The notes below the pieces were generated by a model. The model made no database searches, was not told the DNA's origin, and saw only the letters and a program-made list of their open reading frames with translations. The translations under genes and the position numbers were made by a program. Positions 8,919 to 18,869 of a stretch of DNA of 64,000 bases are shown piece after piece. The stretch lies in NCBI GenBank assembly GCA_002709695.1, contig PAQF01000005.1, forward strand, positions 52,275-116,274. The letters are read 5' to 3'. Source of the DNA: Candidatus Poribacteria bacterium. Its GTDB lineage: Bacteria > Poribacteria > WGA-4E > UBA9662. Position 1 is the first letter of the stretch. Each line of letters starts with the position of its first letter.

Positions 8919-9803
8919 TTAGACAGTTGGTATTTGATCCCAGATTTCGGCGGGCATTTCAGCCGTTGCTGCCACATAATTTTGTTCGACTTCCGAAACA
9001 TTTTTTGAACCAGTCAAAATAGTATCGATCAGCGGTTGACGCAAACAGAATTGAATAGCCAAGTGTAAAAGATTAAGGTTGTTTTCTTGTGCCCAACACC
9101 ATAGTTTATGCGCCCGTTCACCATCTGGATAGCGATCGCTGGGATCCGGCTCAACAGAACACAACAACCCCATAGCAATTGGACTTCCGTTGATAATACC
9201 AATATCATCCTCTTTAGCAATCGGTAGCAACGTCTTTAACGCCGATTGACTGAGAAGAGTATAATCAAGATAGGTCAGAATGACATCTACAATACCAGTT
9301 CTAATGGCAATTTTATGAAACTCATGTTGACGGACTCCTAAACCAATAAAATGGATTAAACCTTCTTCACGCATCCTTTGCAACTCATCAAGTGCCCCTC
9401 CCTTAGCCACAACCGGCACCATGCTTTCCGGATCATGAACCAAGCAAACATCAAGATAATCAGCCTTTAATAAACGCAGACTATTTTCAACTGACCTGCG
9501 CGTCCCAGATGCAGAATAGTCTCCACGCCATTGAGGATGCGTGCCCGTTTTCGTGGCCAAATAGACTTTCTCACGCCAACCTCGGTCCAAAGCAAGTCCA
9601 ACACGTCTCTCACTTTCACCGTAAAGAGGAGATGTATCGAGATAATTTATGCCCAATTCAATCGCTCGATGAACAGCATCTACGGCCTGATCGTCAGTAA
9701 CATCGTCCCGCCCTAACCCAGCCCCCCCTAAACTTAGTGAAGTAACCTCCAAATTTGTCCGTCCAAGCCTTCTTTTTGGCAATTTAGGCAACGATATTGG
9801 CAT
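8919..9803 (-). CDS. Aldo/keto reductase
   Basis: This 294-residue NADP(H)-dependent oxidoreductase has the AKR tetrad: Asp56 and Tyr61 (NYLDTSPLYGESERR), Lys85 (ATKTG) and His123 (CLVHDPE). The N-terminus RRLGRTNLEVTSLSLGG is typical of the family. The wording around LYGESERRVG resembles the D-threo-aldose 1-dehydrogenase/L-fucose dehydrogenase subgroup, but the substrate cannot be read from sequence. An AAGGAG site precedes the ATG. No signal peptide is present, so it is cytoplasmic. It is not tightly linked to its neighbours (255 bases to the lipoprotein gene and 208 to the next), so it is probably expressed alone. The flanking gaps hold no clear signal. Confidence 0.9.
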   Translation of the reverse strand: MPISLPKLPKRRLGRTNLEVTSLSLGGAGLGRDDVTDDQAVDAVHRAIELGINYLDTSPLYGESERRVGLALDRGWREKVYLATKTGTHPQWRGDYSASGTRRSVENSLRLLKADYLDVCLVHDPESMVPVVAKGGALDELQRMREEGLIHFIGLGVRQHEFHKIAIRTGIVDVILTYLDYTLLSQSALKTLLPIAKEDDIGIINGSPIAMGLLCSVEPDPSDRYPDGERAHKLWCWAQENNLNLLHLAIQFCLRQPLIDTILTGSKNVSEVEQNYVAATAEMPAEIWDQIPTV

Positions 9804-10011
9804 AATCCACTCCTTCCTTCATTAACTTGCAACTTTACAATCTGGTCTCTAAAAAAATTATCGTTTGCCAGACCCACTAGACGCAAGCTCAGTAAATAGC
9901 TAACTAGCATCTTGAGGCAACCCCAGTCAAAGTTCCTTCATACAAAACCCAACAAAAAAATCTGCCGTTGTCCCCAGCGAACAATCCCTGTTTATCTTTA
10001 ATATTGCGCAA

Positions 10012-11346
10012 TCATCCGCTTGAATCCACTCGAATACGAGCGTACCCCACAGTATTTGCTTTGTTTGGTGAAATCCCAACGACGTCAATAATATCAGACG
10101 GCATAGATCCTCCCCGAACCGTATTGGTGAAAAATGCACCTGAGAATGACCCAGACAATGGAACATCAATCCATTTTAAAGTAGTTGACCCAGTAGGAAT
10201 TTCAGCAAGACAATATACTGTTACCTGATCAGAAGTTGGTGTGTTAGGAACAAAAGACGCTAGTACAACAAGTGTACCTTCCGAGAGTATGTGAAAACGG
10301 GCAAACTGCGGTCGCCGTCCATCTTCTTGCTCACAAATTCGTGCTAACGTCTGGGATGTTTGAATTTTTCCATTACGCATGGTCAAGTATTTCAAACTAT
10401 ACACGAGATCCTTATCAGGAAAGAATTTCTTTTTCAAACGGACATCTGTGTTAATTTCACACCAGATCAGATGGATAGTTCCATCCGGGGAAAGCCAAAT
10501 ATCGTTGTTTTGTACATGTCCCGCAGTCGCATCAAAATTAGCAATTTCAACCCATTGACCAAATAGGTGATCCTTGATATTCGGTGTATATGCATAAAAC
10601 AGTCGGCGAAAAACATAGTCCCATTCACGCCCAGTAACCTCATATTTCGACCGTTTCCATTCTTGCATCGGTTCAACGACATCACTAACACCCAAGAAAT
10701 GCACAGCTCTATCCCGCATAATAACATTGGGATAACATAATCGCAGAGGCTGAGGTTCTTGGTATTCATCAGCATATGGCCAACGAATATAACCCACACC
10801 AGACCATTTCCCACCTGATTCTAAGAATGACATGTGGGCAACATCCATCCCAACATTTTGAATATAGAGGACCTCATTATATTCACTATCAGCAACAACA
10901 GTCCGGTATGAATGCTCTGTAAATCGAGGTTGGTCTTTCCAAACAGGCAGTTCTTTTGTACACTCGCTCCGGATGCCTGTTGTGTCAAATCGGTAAACGG
11001 TTGGTTCCGCTAGGCCGCTATACTCTCCTGGTTGAGTCAATGTTGGGTTGCAAGTAACCAGCAACTCCCTATTTCTCAAGAGTCCTACAGGTGAAGGTTC
11101 GCGTGTTCGCCCACTTTCATCTCGATATACTAAGTTCCAGACATCATGCCGATGTTGGAATAATAACCATCGGCAATTGTGCAATGGTTTCTGGTCCGGT
11201 AAAGTCTCAAGCCCTGCCACATAAACCACATCATCTGCCCGGGCAACAATTGTTGACCCATGGGACCAGAGCGGCCCTGCCCCGTTATGTGCAGGTTCAA
11301 AAGAATAGATATCATTCTCAATTTCAACGACTGGGTGAACCGCCAT
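10012..11346 (-). CDS. Hypothetical protein, possibly a BNR/sialidase-like propeller
   Basis: This 444-residue protein has no signal peptide or membrane segment. Repeated beta-strand-rich segments with aromatic W/Y-x-x pairs and one Asp-box-like stretch (SPDGTIHLIW) suggest a six-bladed BNR or sialidase-like propeller, but the catalytic arginine triad and tyrosine of a true sialidase cannot be assigned with confidence. I therefore call no enzyme activity. The gene begins 27 bases after the topB stop on the same strand and may be read from the same transcript, which would be an odd functional pairing. The start is the first ATG of the frame, with a weak GGGAAA site. Confidence 0.6.
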   Translation of the reverse strand: MAVHPVVEIENDIYSFEPAHNGAGPLWSHGSTIVARADDVVYVAGLETLPDQKPLHNCRWLLFQHRHDVWNLVYRDESGRTREPSPVGLLRNRELLVTCNPTLTQPGEYSGLAEPTVYRFDTTGIRSECTKELPVWKDQPRFTEHSYRTVVADSEYNEVLYIQNVGMDVAHMSFLESGGKWSGVGYIRWPYADEYQEPQPLRLCYPNVIMRDRAVHFLGVSDVVEPMQEWKRSKYEVTGREWDYVFRRLFYAYTPNIKDHLFGQWVEIANFDATAGHVQNNDIWLSPDGTIHLIWCEINTDVRLKKKFFPDKDLVYSLKYLTMRNGKIQTSQTLARICEQEDGRRPQFARFHILSEGTLVVLASFVPNTPTSDQVTVYCLAEIPTGSTTLKWIDVPLSGSFSGAFFTNTVRGGSMPSDIIDVVGISPNKANTVGYARIRVDSSG

Positions 11347-11373
11347 ACGTTTCCCATATTTGTGGTACCGTGA

Positions 11374-13770
11374 TTACACCCCGGTAAATAATTCGATTTT
11401 TCCGTTCTGCAATTTCAGACTCGCCTCAAAGCTTTTGCCTTCCTTCGACTTGAAACCTTTAAGCCTTGATGTCTCTCCTTTCTTTAGCAAAGTTTTGACC
11501 GAACGCAAGCCTATCTTTTTACCCGCAATTGTCTTGGAAACTCTAAAGCTACATTGCTGTTTTAAGCTGCTACAACGATATTCATTTTCATGCGCCATAA
11601 CTTTTTGACTGCACAGTGGACAATCCCCTACCAACGACGAATTCTGAGTTACAGGTTGGCTCGTTGGTACCATGCTTTTTTCGCCTTTTTCAGCTTTTTT
11701 GCCTCTTTGGCTTTTCGCCTGTACAGGTTTCTGCCGATCCTTCTTGGGCACTTCAATACTCATCAAATGACCTTCATCCGACAAATAAAGTACCGACTCC
11801 ACACCAGCTTGATCTTTAATCGGCCACAACAATACTTTGTGTTGAAGAAGGGCCTGAATTTGCCTAACATTCAGTTCAATCCCATTATAATCACTCCATA
11901 TAACAAACTCACACCCTCCCTTCCACTTGGAACAACCATAACCACGCCGACCTTTTATAACCGCATTGCTACAACGAGGACAATTCCCTAAGCTCTTGTT
12001 ATTAATTGCAGACACATTGCTAGTCTCAATAAGTTCTCTGGTAAACTGAACCACTCCATCCATAAACTGTTCAGCAGGAAATTCCCCTTTTTCCATAGCT
12101 TTCAACTTTGATTCCCAGCCACCGGTCAATTCAGGAGATTTGAGATTGGGATCTTTAACCAAAGCTATTAGATATCGACCTAAATCTGTAGCAGTTATTC
12201 TCTTTTTTGCTCGCACAATATAACCACGCCTCAGAAGTGTCTCGATAATTTCGGCCCGAGTTGCTGGAGTCCCTATCCCTCTATCCTTAAGTGCATCCTT
12301 TGACTGTTCATCTGTAACCATTCGTCCCGCTGTTTCCATCGCTCCTAGAAGTGAACTCTCATTATAGTTGGACGGTGGTTTAGTCTTTCCAGACTTGATA
12401 AAAGGCTCATGATCTCCTTGTTCTCCTTTTACGAATTTGGGTAGTTCCTGATTTTCACTACTATCCTTGTTGTTCTGTGTTGGATAAAGTACTGTCCAAC
12501 CCGGGTCAACAACCCGAGTTCCTTTAGCTTCAAAAGAAACGGAATTGGAGGTAGCATCAACCGTAGTAATTTCCTTTATACACTTTGGGTAAAAAACAGC
12601 AATCAGACGTGTCAGGACAGCATTAAATACATTAGATGAAGGAGTCGACAGATCTCTAGGAACTTTCCCTGTTGGAATGATAGCGTGGTGATCTGTAACC
12701 TTCTTATCGTTAATAATACGCGTATTAAAGCTAAGATTGTCCAGATCTAGCCCAGTTATTTCTTCCTGCTTCTCTATTTTCAATTTCCGAAGTGCACTAA
12801 CCACTTTGCCTTTCATATCCTGGCTCAAATACTGGGAATCCGTACGAGGATACGTTAACAACTTATTTTCATACAACGATTGCGCCAATTCCAGCGTTTT
12901 TGACGCAGAAAGACCATACAAACGATTCATATCTCGTTGCAAACTCGTCAAATCGTATAATAGCGGAGGGTTCTGATTTTGCTTTTTCCCCTTAATCTTT
13001 TCAATAACAAGTGGATGTTCGCTAACTTTCCCTTGTACTGTTTCGGCATCTTCCTTTTTGTCAAAGCGTTTTCCTTTAAATTTAAAGGTTACATCTCTGT
13101 ATCGAGTCATCAATTCCCAAAACGGCTCAGATAGAAAATTACGGATTTCATCATCTCTTTTGACTATCATAGCCAAAACTGGAGTCTGCACACGTCCAAC
13201 ACTCCATAGAATTCTTTCACGTCCACCATAACGTACAGTAAAATTCCGAGTTCCATTTAAGCCAACAATCCAATCAGCTTGGCTTCGACACCTTGCCGCA
13301 GCATATAGATCATCGTACTTACTACCTGATTGCAAGTTACTGAATCCTTCGCGAATAGCCTCATCAGTTAAAGAACTCAACCACAAACGCTGAAAAGACC
13401 TCTGGCCACAACCTGCCATATGAAATATATACCGAAAAATCAGCTCGCCTTCACGCCCAGCATCTGTCGCACAAACCACTTCATCAGCATTCTGAAGCAA
13501 ACGTTTGATTACTGAAAATTGCTTCCGTATCCCAACATCATCTATTAGTTTCAACTCGAATCTATCCGGGGTAATCGGCAATGTACTTAATGACCAACTT
13601 TTATAATTAAGATCATACTCAGAAGGCTCTTTTAAAGTAAAGATATGACCAAAGGACCAAGTAATCTGATAACCACGTCCTTCATAGTAACCATCACGAC
13701 GAGACTTCACCCCTAGTGCAGATGCTATATCACGTCCAACTGACGGTTTTTCAGCTAGTACAACTTTCAT
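11374..13770 (-). CDS. topB: DNA topoisomerase III (type IA)
   Basis: This 798-residue type IA topoisomerase cuts one DNA strand through a 5'-phosphotyrosine and resolves single-strand-linked or recombining DNA. The Toprim domain starts VVLAEKPSVGRDIA with Glu7 and has the acidic motif A-T-D103-A-G-R-E-G-E. The active-site tyrosine is Tyr307 in LLTYPRTDSQYLS. The strand-gate motif GIGTPATRAEII is present. Past about residue 600, two zinc-ribbon-like modules follow, each with CPxC and a second cysteine pair, plus a TopoIII repeat-type basic linker. This resembles E. coli TopB and its plasmid/Bacillus homologues more than topoisomerase I. It is chromosomal here: no conjugation genes lie nearby. 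The start follows an AGG-type site just upstream of the ATG. Confidence 0.93.
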   Translation of the reverse strand: MKVVLAEKPSVGRDIASALGVKSRRDGYYEGRGYQITWSFGHIFTLKEPSEYDLNYKSWSLSTLPITPDRFELKLIDDVGIRKQFSVIKRLLQNADEVVCATDAGREGELIFRYIFHMAGCGQRSFQRLWLSSLTDEAIREGFSNLQSGSKYDDLYAAARCRSQADWIVGLNGTRNFTVRYGGRERILWSVGRVQTPVLAMIVKRDDEIRNFLSEPFWELMTRYRDVTFKFKGKRFDKKEDAETVQGKVSEHPLVIEKIKGKKQNQNPPLLYDLTSLQRDMNRLYGLSASKTLELAQSLYENKLLTYPRTDSQYLSQDMKGKVVSALRKLKIEKQEEITGLDLDNLSFNTRIINDKKVTDHHAIIPTGKVPRDLSTPSSNVFNAVLTRLIAVFYPKCIKEITTVDATSNSVSFEAKGTRVVDPGWTVLYPTQNNKDSSENQELPKFVKGEQGDHEPFIKSGKTKPPSNYNESSLLGAMETAGRMVTDEQSKDALKDRGIGTPATRAEIIETLLRRGYIVRAKKRITATDLGRYLIALVKDPNLKSPELTGGWESKLKAMEKGEFPAEQFMDGVVQFTRELIETSNVSAINNKSLGNCPRCSNAVIKGRRGYGCSKWKGGCEFVIWSDYNGIELNVRQIQALLQHKVLLWPIKDQAGVESVLYLSDEGHLMSIEVPKKDRQKPVQAKSQRGKKAEKGEKSMVPTSQPVTQNSSLVGDCPLCSQKVMAHENEYRCSSLKQQCSFRVSKTIAGKKIGLRSVKTLLKKGETSRLKGFKSKEGKSFEASLKLQNGKIELFTGV

Positions 13771-13838
13771 ATACCTAAAATTCCCACAAAATTTAATTGA
13801 TATTTAAGTTAGTCAAGACAAAATTTGCCATAACGAAA

Positions 13839-14675
13839 CTAGAGTTGCAAAAAACTTTTGGGGTCTGATTCCGGATAATTCTCAATATAGTTTTGCACAT
13901 ACTGACTTGCAACCATAGGCATTTCATCAACATGCTTCAGTAAGATTTCACGCTGACCAAATTCATGCTTCATAACAGGACATCCAGCTTTCCAAAACGC
14001 ACAGTGCATTGTCCAACGCTTATCTCCATTTGGATTCCAACCACGATGCCACAGATTGGCATTATAGTAAACAATATCTCCTGGTTCAAGCTTCAGCTCA
14101 ATCGCCCCAGGCATGCTTAAGCTCGCATCTTTGTTTACAGCTGTGAGTTCCTGAAAAGTAGAAGCACGCAGATGACTAGCAGGTACAATATTTAGAAAAC
14201 GATCTGCTGGCAAGAGCGGAGCATTAAGCTGTACAAACTCTCCGTGATGCCGGAGGAGAAATGATTCCTCCCCGTCTTCTCCTGGTTTACACAAATCACG
14301 ATGCCAGGACTGACAATAAGGTTGTCCACCACCACTAGCTAACATCCCAAAAAGACTATGCCTAACTGGTTCATTACCTAACAATGCTTCGATATGCGGT
14401 GCTAAATCCTCCCCCAACCAATCAGCATAAGCATGATCATATTTGTCAGGATATAACAAGTGCCCAACACGGGCGGGAAGACGACTGTCCTTATTAATCC
14501 ATCCAATTTCACAATCACCAGCTAGTGCACGATCTATCAACCGATCAACAGCTGCTAACAAGGATTGAATTCGATTTTCAGTAAAAGCATTACGAACAAC
14601 CAAATACCCCAAGCCATTATATAAATCGACATCATTTTGGGTGATTGAAACCTGTGTACGCAATTTTTGACTCAA
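13839..14675 (-). CDS. PhyH-family Fe(II)/2-oxoglutarate dioxygenase
   Basis: This non-haem iron oxygenase uses 2-oxoglutarate and O2 to hydroxylate an unknown substrate. The facial triad is His125-x-Asp127 (SWHRDLC) and His210 (LWHRGW), with Arg220 as the probable 2-oxoglutarate carboxylate binder. The double-stranded beta-helix ends in MHCAFWKAGCP. Length (278 residues) is normal for PhyH. The reading frame starts with TTG only 8 bases after the stop of the upstream oxidoreductase, with no clear ribosome binding site, so it may depend on translational coupling. Together with the two Gfo/Idh/MocA genes it forms a probable three-gene unit; hydroxylation plus NAD-linked oxidation of a polyol or sugar derivative is a reasonable but untested idea. 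Confidence 0.85.
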   Translation of the reverse strand: MSQKLRTQVSITQNDVDLYNGLGYLVVRNAFTENRIQSLLAAVDRLIDRALAGDCEIGWINKDSRLPARVGHLLYPDKYDHAYADWLGEDLAPHIEALLGNEPVRHSLFGMLASGGGQPYCQSWHRDLCKPGEDGEESFLLRHHGEFVQLNAPLLPADRFLNIVPASHLRASTFQELTAVNKDASLSMPGAIELKLEPGDIVYYNANLWHRGWNPNGDKRWTMHCAFWKAGCPVMKHEFGQREILLKHVDEMPMVASQYVQNYIENYPESDPKSFLQL

Positions 14676-14683
14676 TTATTGAT

Positions 14684-15697
14684 TCAAAGCGTCATAAACG
14701 AGGAAATCTCTATGCACTTCCCATTACAAAGTGACGATTCCCAACCAGCTAAAATAGGTGCTAAAGAAAAAAGGCCATCATGATAATCATTGAGAATCTG
14801 ACTTCCATCGTTAGAACGTACAGCCTCAATAAAAGTTTGATCCTGCTTAAACCATGGATCAAAAGCTTCAGTTGTGTAGACAACCTCCTGATTCACTTCA
14901 ATACGCTCATAACCATAAATTGCCAGATAACCTTGTTCAAAAAAAACCTGAAACCATGGATTATCCTTTGGTCGCCCACCAGCTGAAATGAAGTTGAGAT
15001 TGATAATCGCACCATTTGAGGAAGAAAAATTAAAAGAGCAAGATAATGGTTTCGAATAATCATCAGGATGATGGTAGAAAGCCTGTGCTCTGACGATATC
15101 TAACCCTGTAATGAAACGGATGTAATCTACAGCATGCCCACCCCAGTCAAAAGCAGAGTACCCTCCTCGTTCAAAATCTGAATGCCAATCAACACTTTCC
15201 TGAACAAGTTGGCGAGATGGAAATCCACCGAAGCTATGAAATTGTACATGCACAATCTCCTTATCCAACAATAATTGGCGAGCTTGCTGAAAGATAGGTC
15301 GATATCTTTCCCGAAAACCAACCGTACTAAAGACGCCAGCTTCTTGGATCGCGGCATCGATATGTTGTGCAATTTCGATTTTAATAGCTTGCGGCTTTTC
15401 ACTGAAGATGTGAATTCCCTTCGAGGCTGCTATAGCTTCCACATCTGTTCGGGCAAAAGCAGGGACTACGGAGTAAAGAACATCAAATTCCTCTTCCTCC
15501 AACAACTGGTAAGCATCATGATAAGTTTTAGAAATACCGAACTGCTCAGCGGTGGACTGCAATGCCTGCGGATTAATATCACAGATGGCAACAATATCGA
15601 CACCATCAATTTTCATCAGATTAGGTATATGTGTCTTGTTGGCAAACTGGCCAGTTCCAAAGAAAGCCACTCGAACCCTAGAACCTACTTTCCTCAT
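14684..15697 (-). CDS. Gfo/Idh/MocA-family oxidoreductase (short form)
   Basis: This NAD(P)-dependent oxidoreductase is of the kind that acts on inositols, amino sugars and other sugar derivatives. The Rossmann motif is VRVAFFGTGQFANKTHIPNL (residues about 8-27), and E-K-P at the end of the nucleotide domain carries the catalytic-type lysine (SEKPQAI). The C-terminal alpha/beta domain has GGHAVDYIRFITG, with the histidine expected near the substrate. I chose the ATG at 15697 because GGGGAG precedes it by four bases, whereas the upstream ATG at 15715 has no such site. It has no signal peptide. It overlaps nothing but sits 8 bases from the PhyH gene and 151 bases after the longer oxidoreductase, all on one strand. 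Confidence 0.88.
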   Translation of the reverse strand: MRKVGSRVRVAFFGTGQFANKTHIPNLMKIDGVDIVAICDINPQALQSTAEQFGISKTYHDAYQLLEEEEFDVLYSVVPAFARTDVEAIAASKGIHIFSEKPQAIKIEIAQHIDAAIQEAGVFSTVGFRERYRPIFQQARQLLLDKEIVHVQFHSFGGFPSRQLVQESVDWHSDFERGGYSAFDWGGHAVDYIRFITGLDIVRAQAFYHHPDDYSKPLSCSFNFSSSNGAIINLNFISAGGRPKDNPWFQVFFEQGYLAIYGYERIEVNQEVVYTTEAFDPWFKQDQTFIEAVRSNDGSQILNDYHDGLFSLAPILAGWESSLCNGKCIEISSFMTL

Positions 15698-15848
15698 TAC
15701 ACTCCCCAAAAACATGGTAGATACTTAACTTAATATAACAAAACCTCAACCCAAATTCAATCACTGATCGACAGACACCTATACTATTGAGCATAATGAG
15801 CAAAACAAATTACAATAACATGTCCTCAATAACAACCCAACCCGTAAA

Positions 15849-17051
15849 TCAAATTCCCCATTTGTCATTAATTTCATCCTGATAACCTGAAATTCTCTCA
15901 TTATACACATCATCAAACTTTACTGACTCACCACACCACCCAGACTCATAAATAGCATTACATACAGCTTGCGCTTTCAACCCATCAACACCATCAAGTT
16001 CCGGCCGACGACGAGCCTGAGCAGCATCCAAAAAATCGTAGACTTCCAAAGCCACACCTTCGGTAATATCATGCGGAAACAAGCTGTTTTTCTCTTCCTG
16101 GCTTAGGCTTCCCATATATGCCTTCTGTAAATCATCCTTTTCTCGCCTAACCCCATCCCAAAATTGTAATTCAGGCTGTTCTGGATAGCCACCTCCACTG
16201 TATATGGAACCAAGACTGCCATGATAACAATTGTAACCCATGCCATGCCCTGGTGCAGCACTAGTGCTCACCCATTGACCAATAACCCCATTTTTGAATG
16301 TAATAGTTGCTAAAGCAGTATCCTCAACCGTTTGGGAAACATACCTCCCATCCTCAGCTCGAAACTGGAACTGATTTAGATTCTCTACTCGAGCATAAAT
16401 CTCATCAGGCTCACCAAAGAAATAAATCAACAAATCGACGTAGTGCACCCCGCCATCGATAATACCATTACCACCACTGGTCAACTTGTCTCTTCGCCAG
16501 ACCATTGGTTCATCACGCAACAAATTCTCAGGATCAGTAGGACCACCAATTCCTTGTCGAAAGAACATGCGTGGCTGGCCAATCATCTTCTCTTTATTGA
16601 TCAGCCATTCAACTGTTCGCGGGCCGACCCAACGCCGTACTTGTTCCGCAGTCGCTAGAATCCGGCCGTGCGTCTCCGCGCTCTGTATCATTTTATGACC
16701 AGCCCGTATCGTAACAGCTAACGGTTTTTCCACTATCACATCGAGCCCTGCTTCAAAACAGAGAATAGCAAGGCTATGATGCAAAAAATGTGGGCCACAA
16801 ATATCGGCCGCATTCAATGACTCTTTATCCAACATTTCGTTAACATCAACATATGCACTAGGCTGAACACCACCTTGGCTTTCAGCTGCGGTCACAGCAA
16901 ATTCTTGTGCACGATTCAGGTCAACATCACACATAGCCACGAAATCAAATATGTTTATCCCCAAGTTCTTGAGGTAAATATAAGCGTTCAGATGAGCCCT
17001 TGCCATTCCACCACAACCAATAATAGCAAGTCGAATTTTATCTTTTTGCAT
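15849..17051 (-). CDS. Gfo/Idh/MocA-family oxidoreductase (long form)
   Basis: This 400-residue NAD(P)-binding oxidoreductase has the N-terminal Rossmann signature IRLAIIGCGGMARAHLNAY and the family motif VEKPLAVT. The substrate domain contains GGVHYVDLLIYFFGE, the usual position of the catalytic histidine. An AGGAGA site lies 9 bases before the ATG. It is not a recent duplicate of the neighbouring short oxidoreductase: they share the fold but few residues. It is the first gene of the probable unit with the short oxidoreductase and the PhyH gene. The substrate is unknown; sugar or cyclitol derivatives are typical for the family. Confidence 0.9.
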   Translation of the reverse strand: MQKDKIRLAIIGCGGMARAHLNAYIYLKNLGINIFDFVAMCDVDLNRAQEFAVTAAESQGGVQPSAYVDVNEMLDKESLNAADICGPHFLHHSLAILCFEAGLDVIVEKPLAVTIRAGHKMIQSAETHGRILATAEQVRRWVGPRTVEWLINKEKMIGQPRMFFRQGIGGPTDPENLLRDEPMVWRRDKLTSGGNGIIDGGVHYVDLLIYFFGEPDEIYARVENLNQFQFRAEDGRYVSQTVEDTALATITFKNGVIGQWVSTSAAPGHGMGYNCYHGSLGSIYSGGGYPEQPELQFWDGVRREKDDLQKAYMGSLSQEEKNSLFPHDITEGVALEVYDFLDAAQARRRPELDGVDGLKAQAVCNAIYESGWCGESVKFDDVYNERISGYQDEINDKWGI

Positions 17052-17230
17052 CTAAAATGTCTCCTGTTTCATTATGACACTATTGAATATTGATGTCACC
17101 CAAAAGTCATTTTTCGATTTTCGAAAGAGCATAAATAGAATCAGCATCATATCAACTTCCTTTGATTCGTCAAAAGTTATCTGCTAGAATGGTTTCGACC
17201 AAAAACTAAAATTTGAATTGGGAGTTTCCT

Positions 17231-18289
17231 ATGTTGAAGAATCGGTTGAGATCAAAGATATTATTCCTAATTTCAGTTGCGGCTGTTTTTCTAATTTCTA
17301 TCCATACACCAGTAAAATCCGAGACAACACCAACTCCAAGTGGAGATAAAAGTATTATCATCTCTTCCTCCAAACTGGAGAAGTTGTTTGATTTAGGACA
17401 CTTCACAGAAGGACCTGCTGTCGCCTTAAATGGCACAGTTTATTTTAGTGATATTACTTTTACCCACGAATCAGGAATGCAAGCAGGACATATTTGGACA
17501 TATACGCCCCAAACGGGCCAAACCAAAATCTTCCGTTCTCCCAGCGGGATGTCCAATGGCCTTAAATTTGACGACCAAGGAAGACTCATCGCAGCTGAAG
17601 GAGCGGATTTCGGCGGGCGCCGACTGACGCGCACAAACCTCCAAACAGGAAAAAGCGAAATCATTGCCGGTTTATACGAAGGGAAACCATTCAACTCTCC
17701 CAACGATATTACTATCGACGAAAAAGGAAGAATCTACTTCAGTGATCCAAGATATGTTGGCCATGAACCGATAAATCAGCCAGTGATGGGTGTGTATAGA
17801 ATTGATCTCGATGGCTCAATTCATCGTATCATCGCCGATGCGGGAAAACCAAATGGTATTGCCGTTTCACCTAACCAAAAAACATTGTATGTCGTTTGCC
17901 ACAATAACGGAACAACCAACGGAAGTCAACTACCAGAAGGAGCACCTGTACACAAAGGCCGTATGGCCCTGTTGGCCTATGACCTCTCCATGGATGGGAC
18001 AGCAACTTTCCGAAAAATTCTGGTTGATTATGCACCTCAGGATGGTCCAGACGGATTAGTGGTCGATACAGAAGGAAATCTCTACGTAGCAGTACGTGAT
18101 GTAACGCGTCCGGGAATTTATGTCTATACATCCGAAGGAGTTGAACGAGCTTACATTCCTACACCTAATCTTCCCACGAACGTAGCCTTTGGTCGAGACG
18201 AAGACAACAAAACATTATACATTACGGAAGGAAAAAGCTTGCATCGGATTAAGGTGAAGAAACGCGGCTATCATCTACCGTCAAAATAA
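17231..18289 (+). CDS. Exported SMP-30/gluconolactonase-like lactonase
   Basis: This six-bladed propeller hydrolase of the SMP-30/gluconolaconase/LRE family opens sugar lactones to sugar acids. The ATG at 17231 is preceded by GGGAG with a 7-base spacer, better than the TTG at 17213. A signal peptide is clear (basic residues, then LFLISVAAVFLISI), so the enzyme should act outside the cytoplasm. Metal-site residues are readable: Glu60 (FTEGPAV), Asn158 (NSPNDITID), Asn208 (KPNGIAV) and Asp274 (DGPDGLVVD). All four expected positions are present, so it is probably active. The gene is divergent from the oxidoreductase cluster across a 180-base gap, and its lactone-hydrolase role fits a periplasmic sugar-acid pathway. 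Confidence 0.9.
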   Translation: MLKNRLRSKILFLISVAAVFLISIHTPVKSETTPTPSGDKSIIISSSKLEKLFDLGHFTEGPAVALNGTVYFSDITFTHESGMQAGHIWTYTPQTGQTKIFRSPSGMSNGLKFDDQGRLIAAEGADFGGRRLTRTNLQTGKSEIIAGLYEGKPFNSPNDITIDEKGRIYFSDPRYVGHEPINQPVMGVYRIDLDGSIHRIIADAGKPNGIAVSPNQKTLYVVCHNNGTTNGSQLPEGAPVHKGRMALLAYDLSMDGTATFRKILVDYAPQDGPDGLVVDTEGNLYVAVRDVTRPGIYVYTSEGVERAYIPTPNLPTNVAFGRDEDNKTLYITEGKSLHRIKVKKRGYHLPSK

Positions 18290-18869
18290 AGACAACACTC
18301 TCTATTTATCCTGTACTTCCTCTCCAGTTTGCCCATCTCTTGCTTACACTAAAAGATGGACATAGGTTTGAAACCCTTGTCAGGCAATCTGAATATTGAT
18401 ATAAGGGTAGGGGTGACAGGTAAATATTAGATAAGCTTCCTTCAGCTGTACCAACTACGAGCGAACTGACATCTTAAAAAAAGAATACCCACTTTGTCAT
18501 CAGTTTAGACTTAGTAGATACAACGAAATCTAGGCACCCTGGAAAACTTCGGGAGAAGGTATCTTTGAGCGTGTCCAGTGGATAGCGCAACATCTAAAAA
18601 ATCGCTACTTCGTCGATCTAATCTTTAAAAACTTCCTGGACCAGGATTCCTCCTCCTTCCTAACATAACAGGCACCATTAGAACCACTTGTCTCATCTGG
18701 TACACCTACCTTATTTTTAGCAATCCTTTTACTATTTACCTTAGAGTTATTGAAATCAAATTCATACAAACAATAATGCGCTGTTTTTGATTATTTCAGA
18801 AAAATTCCGAACAAAAAATTGGTTGCTTTGTCTAAACAGAGCGAAACAAAAATTTTGGAGGATAATCAA
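18290..18869. other. Long gap without a recognised gene
   Basis: These roughly 580 bases hold no open frame with protein-like composition. A weak inverted repeat (ACCCTTGT at 18373-18380 with ATAAGGGT at 18401-18408, 20-base loop) lies about 85 bases after the lactonase stop and could be a poor terminator. An optimal GGAGG site (18857-18861) at the end of the gap belongs to the next gene. No tRNA-like cloverleaf or repeat array was seen. Confidence 0.4.

Noticed and set aside
10012..11346. Calling the 444-residue protein a sialidase
   Set aside because: Only one weak Asp-box-like segment is visible and the catalytic residues could not be identified.
11374..13770. TopB as a sign of an integrative or conjugative element
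   Set aside because: No relaxase, T4SS, integrase or attachment-site repeats occur nearby; the gene fits the chromosomal background.
15275..15733. A 152-codon open frame opposite the short oxidoreductase
   Set aside because: It is antisense to a clearly conserved Gfo/Idh/MocA gene and has no recognisable motif; it looks like a mirror of that gene's codon pattern.
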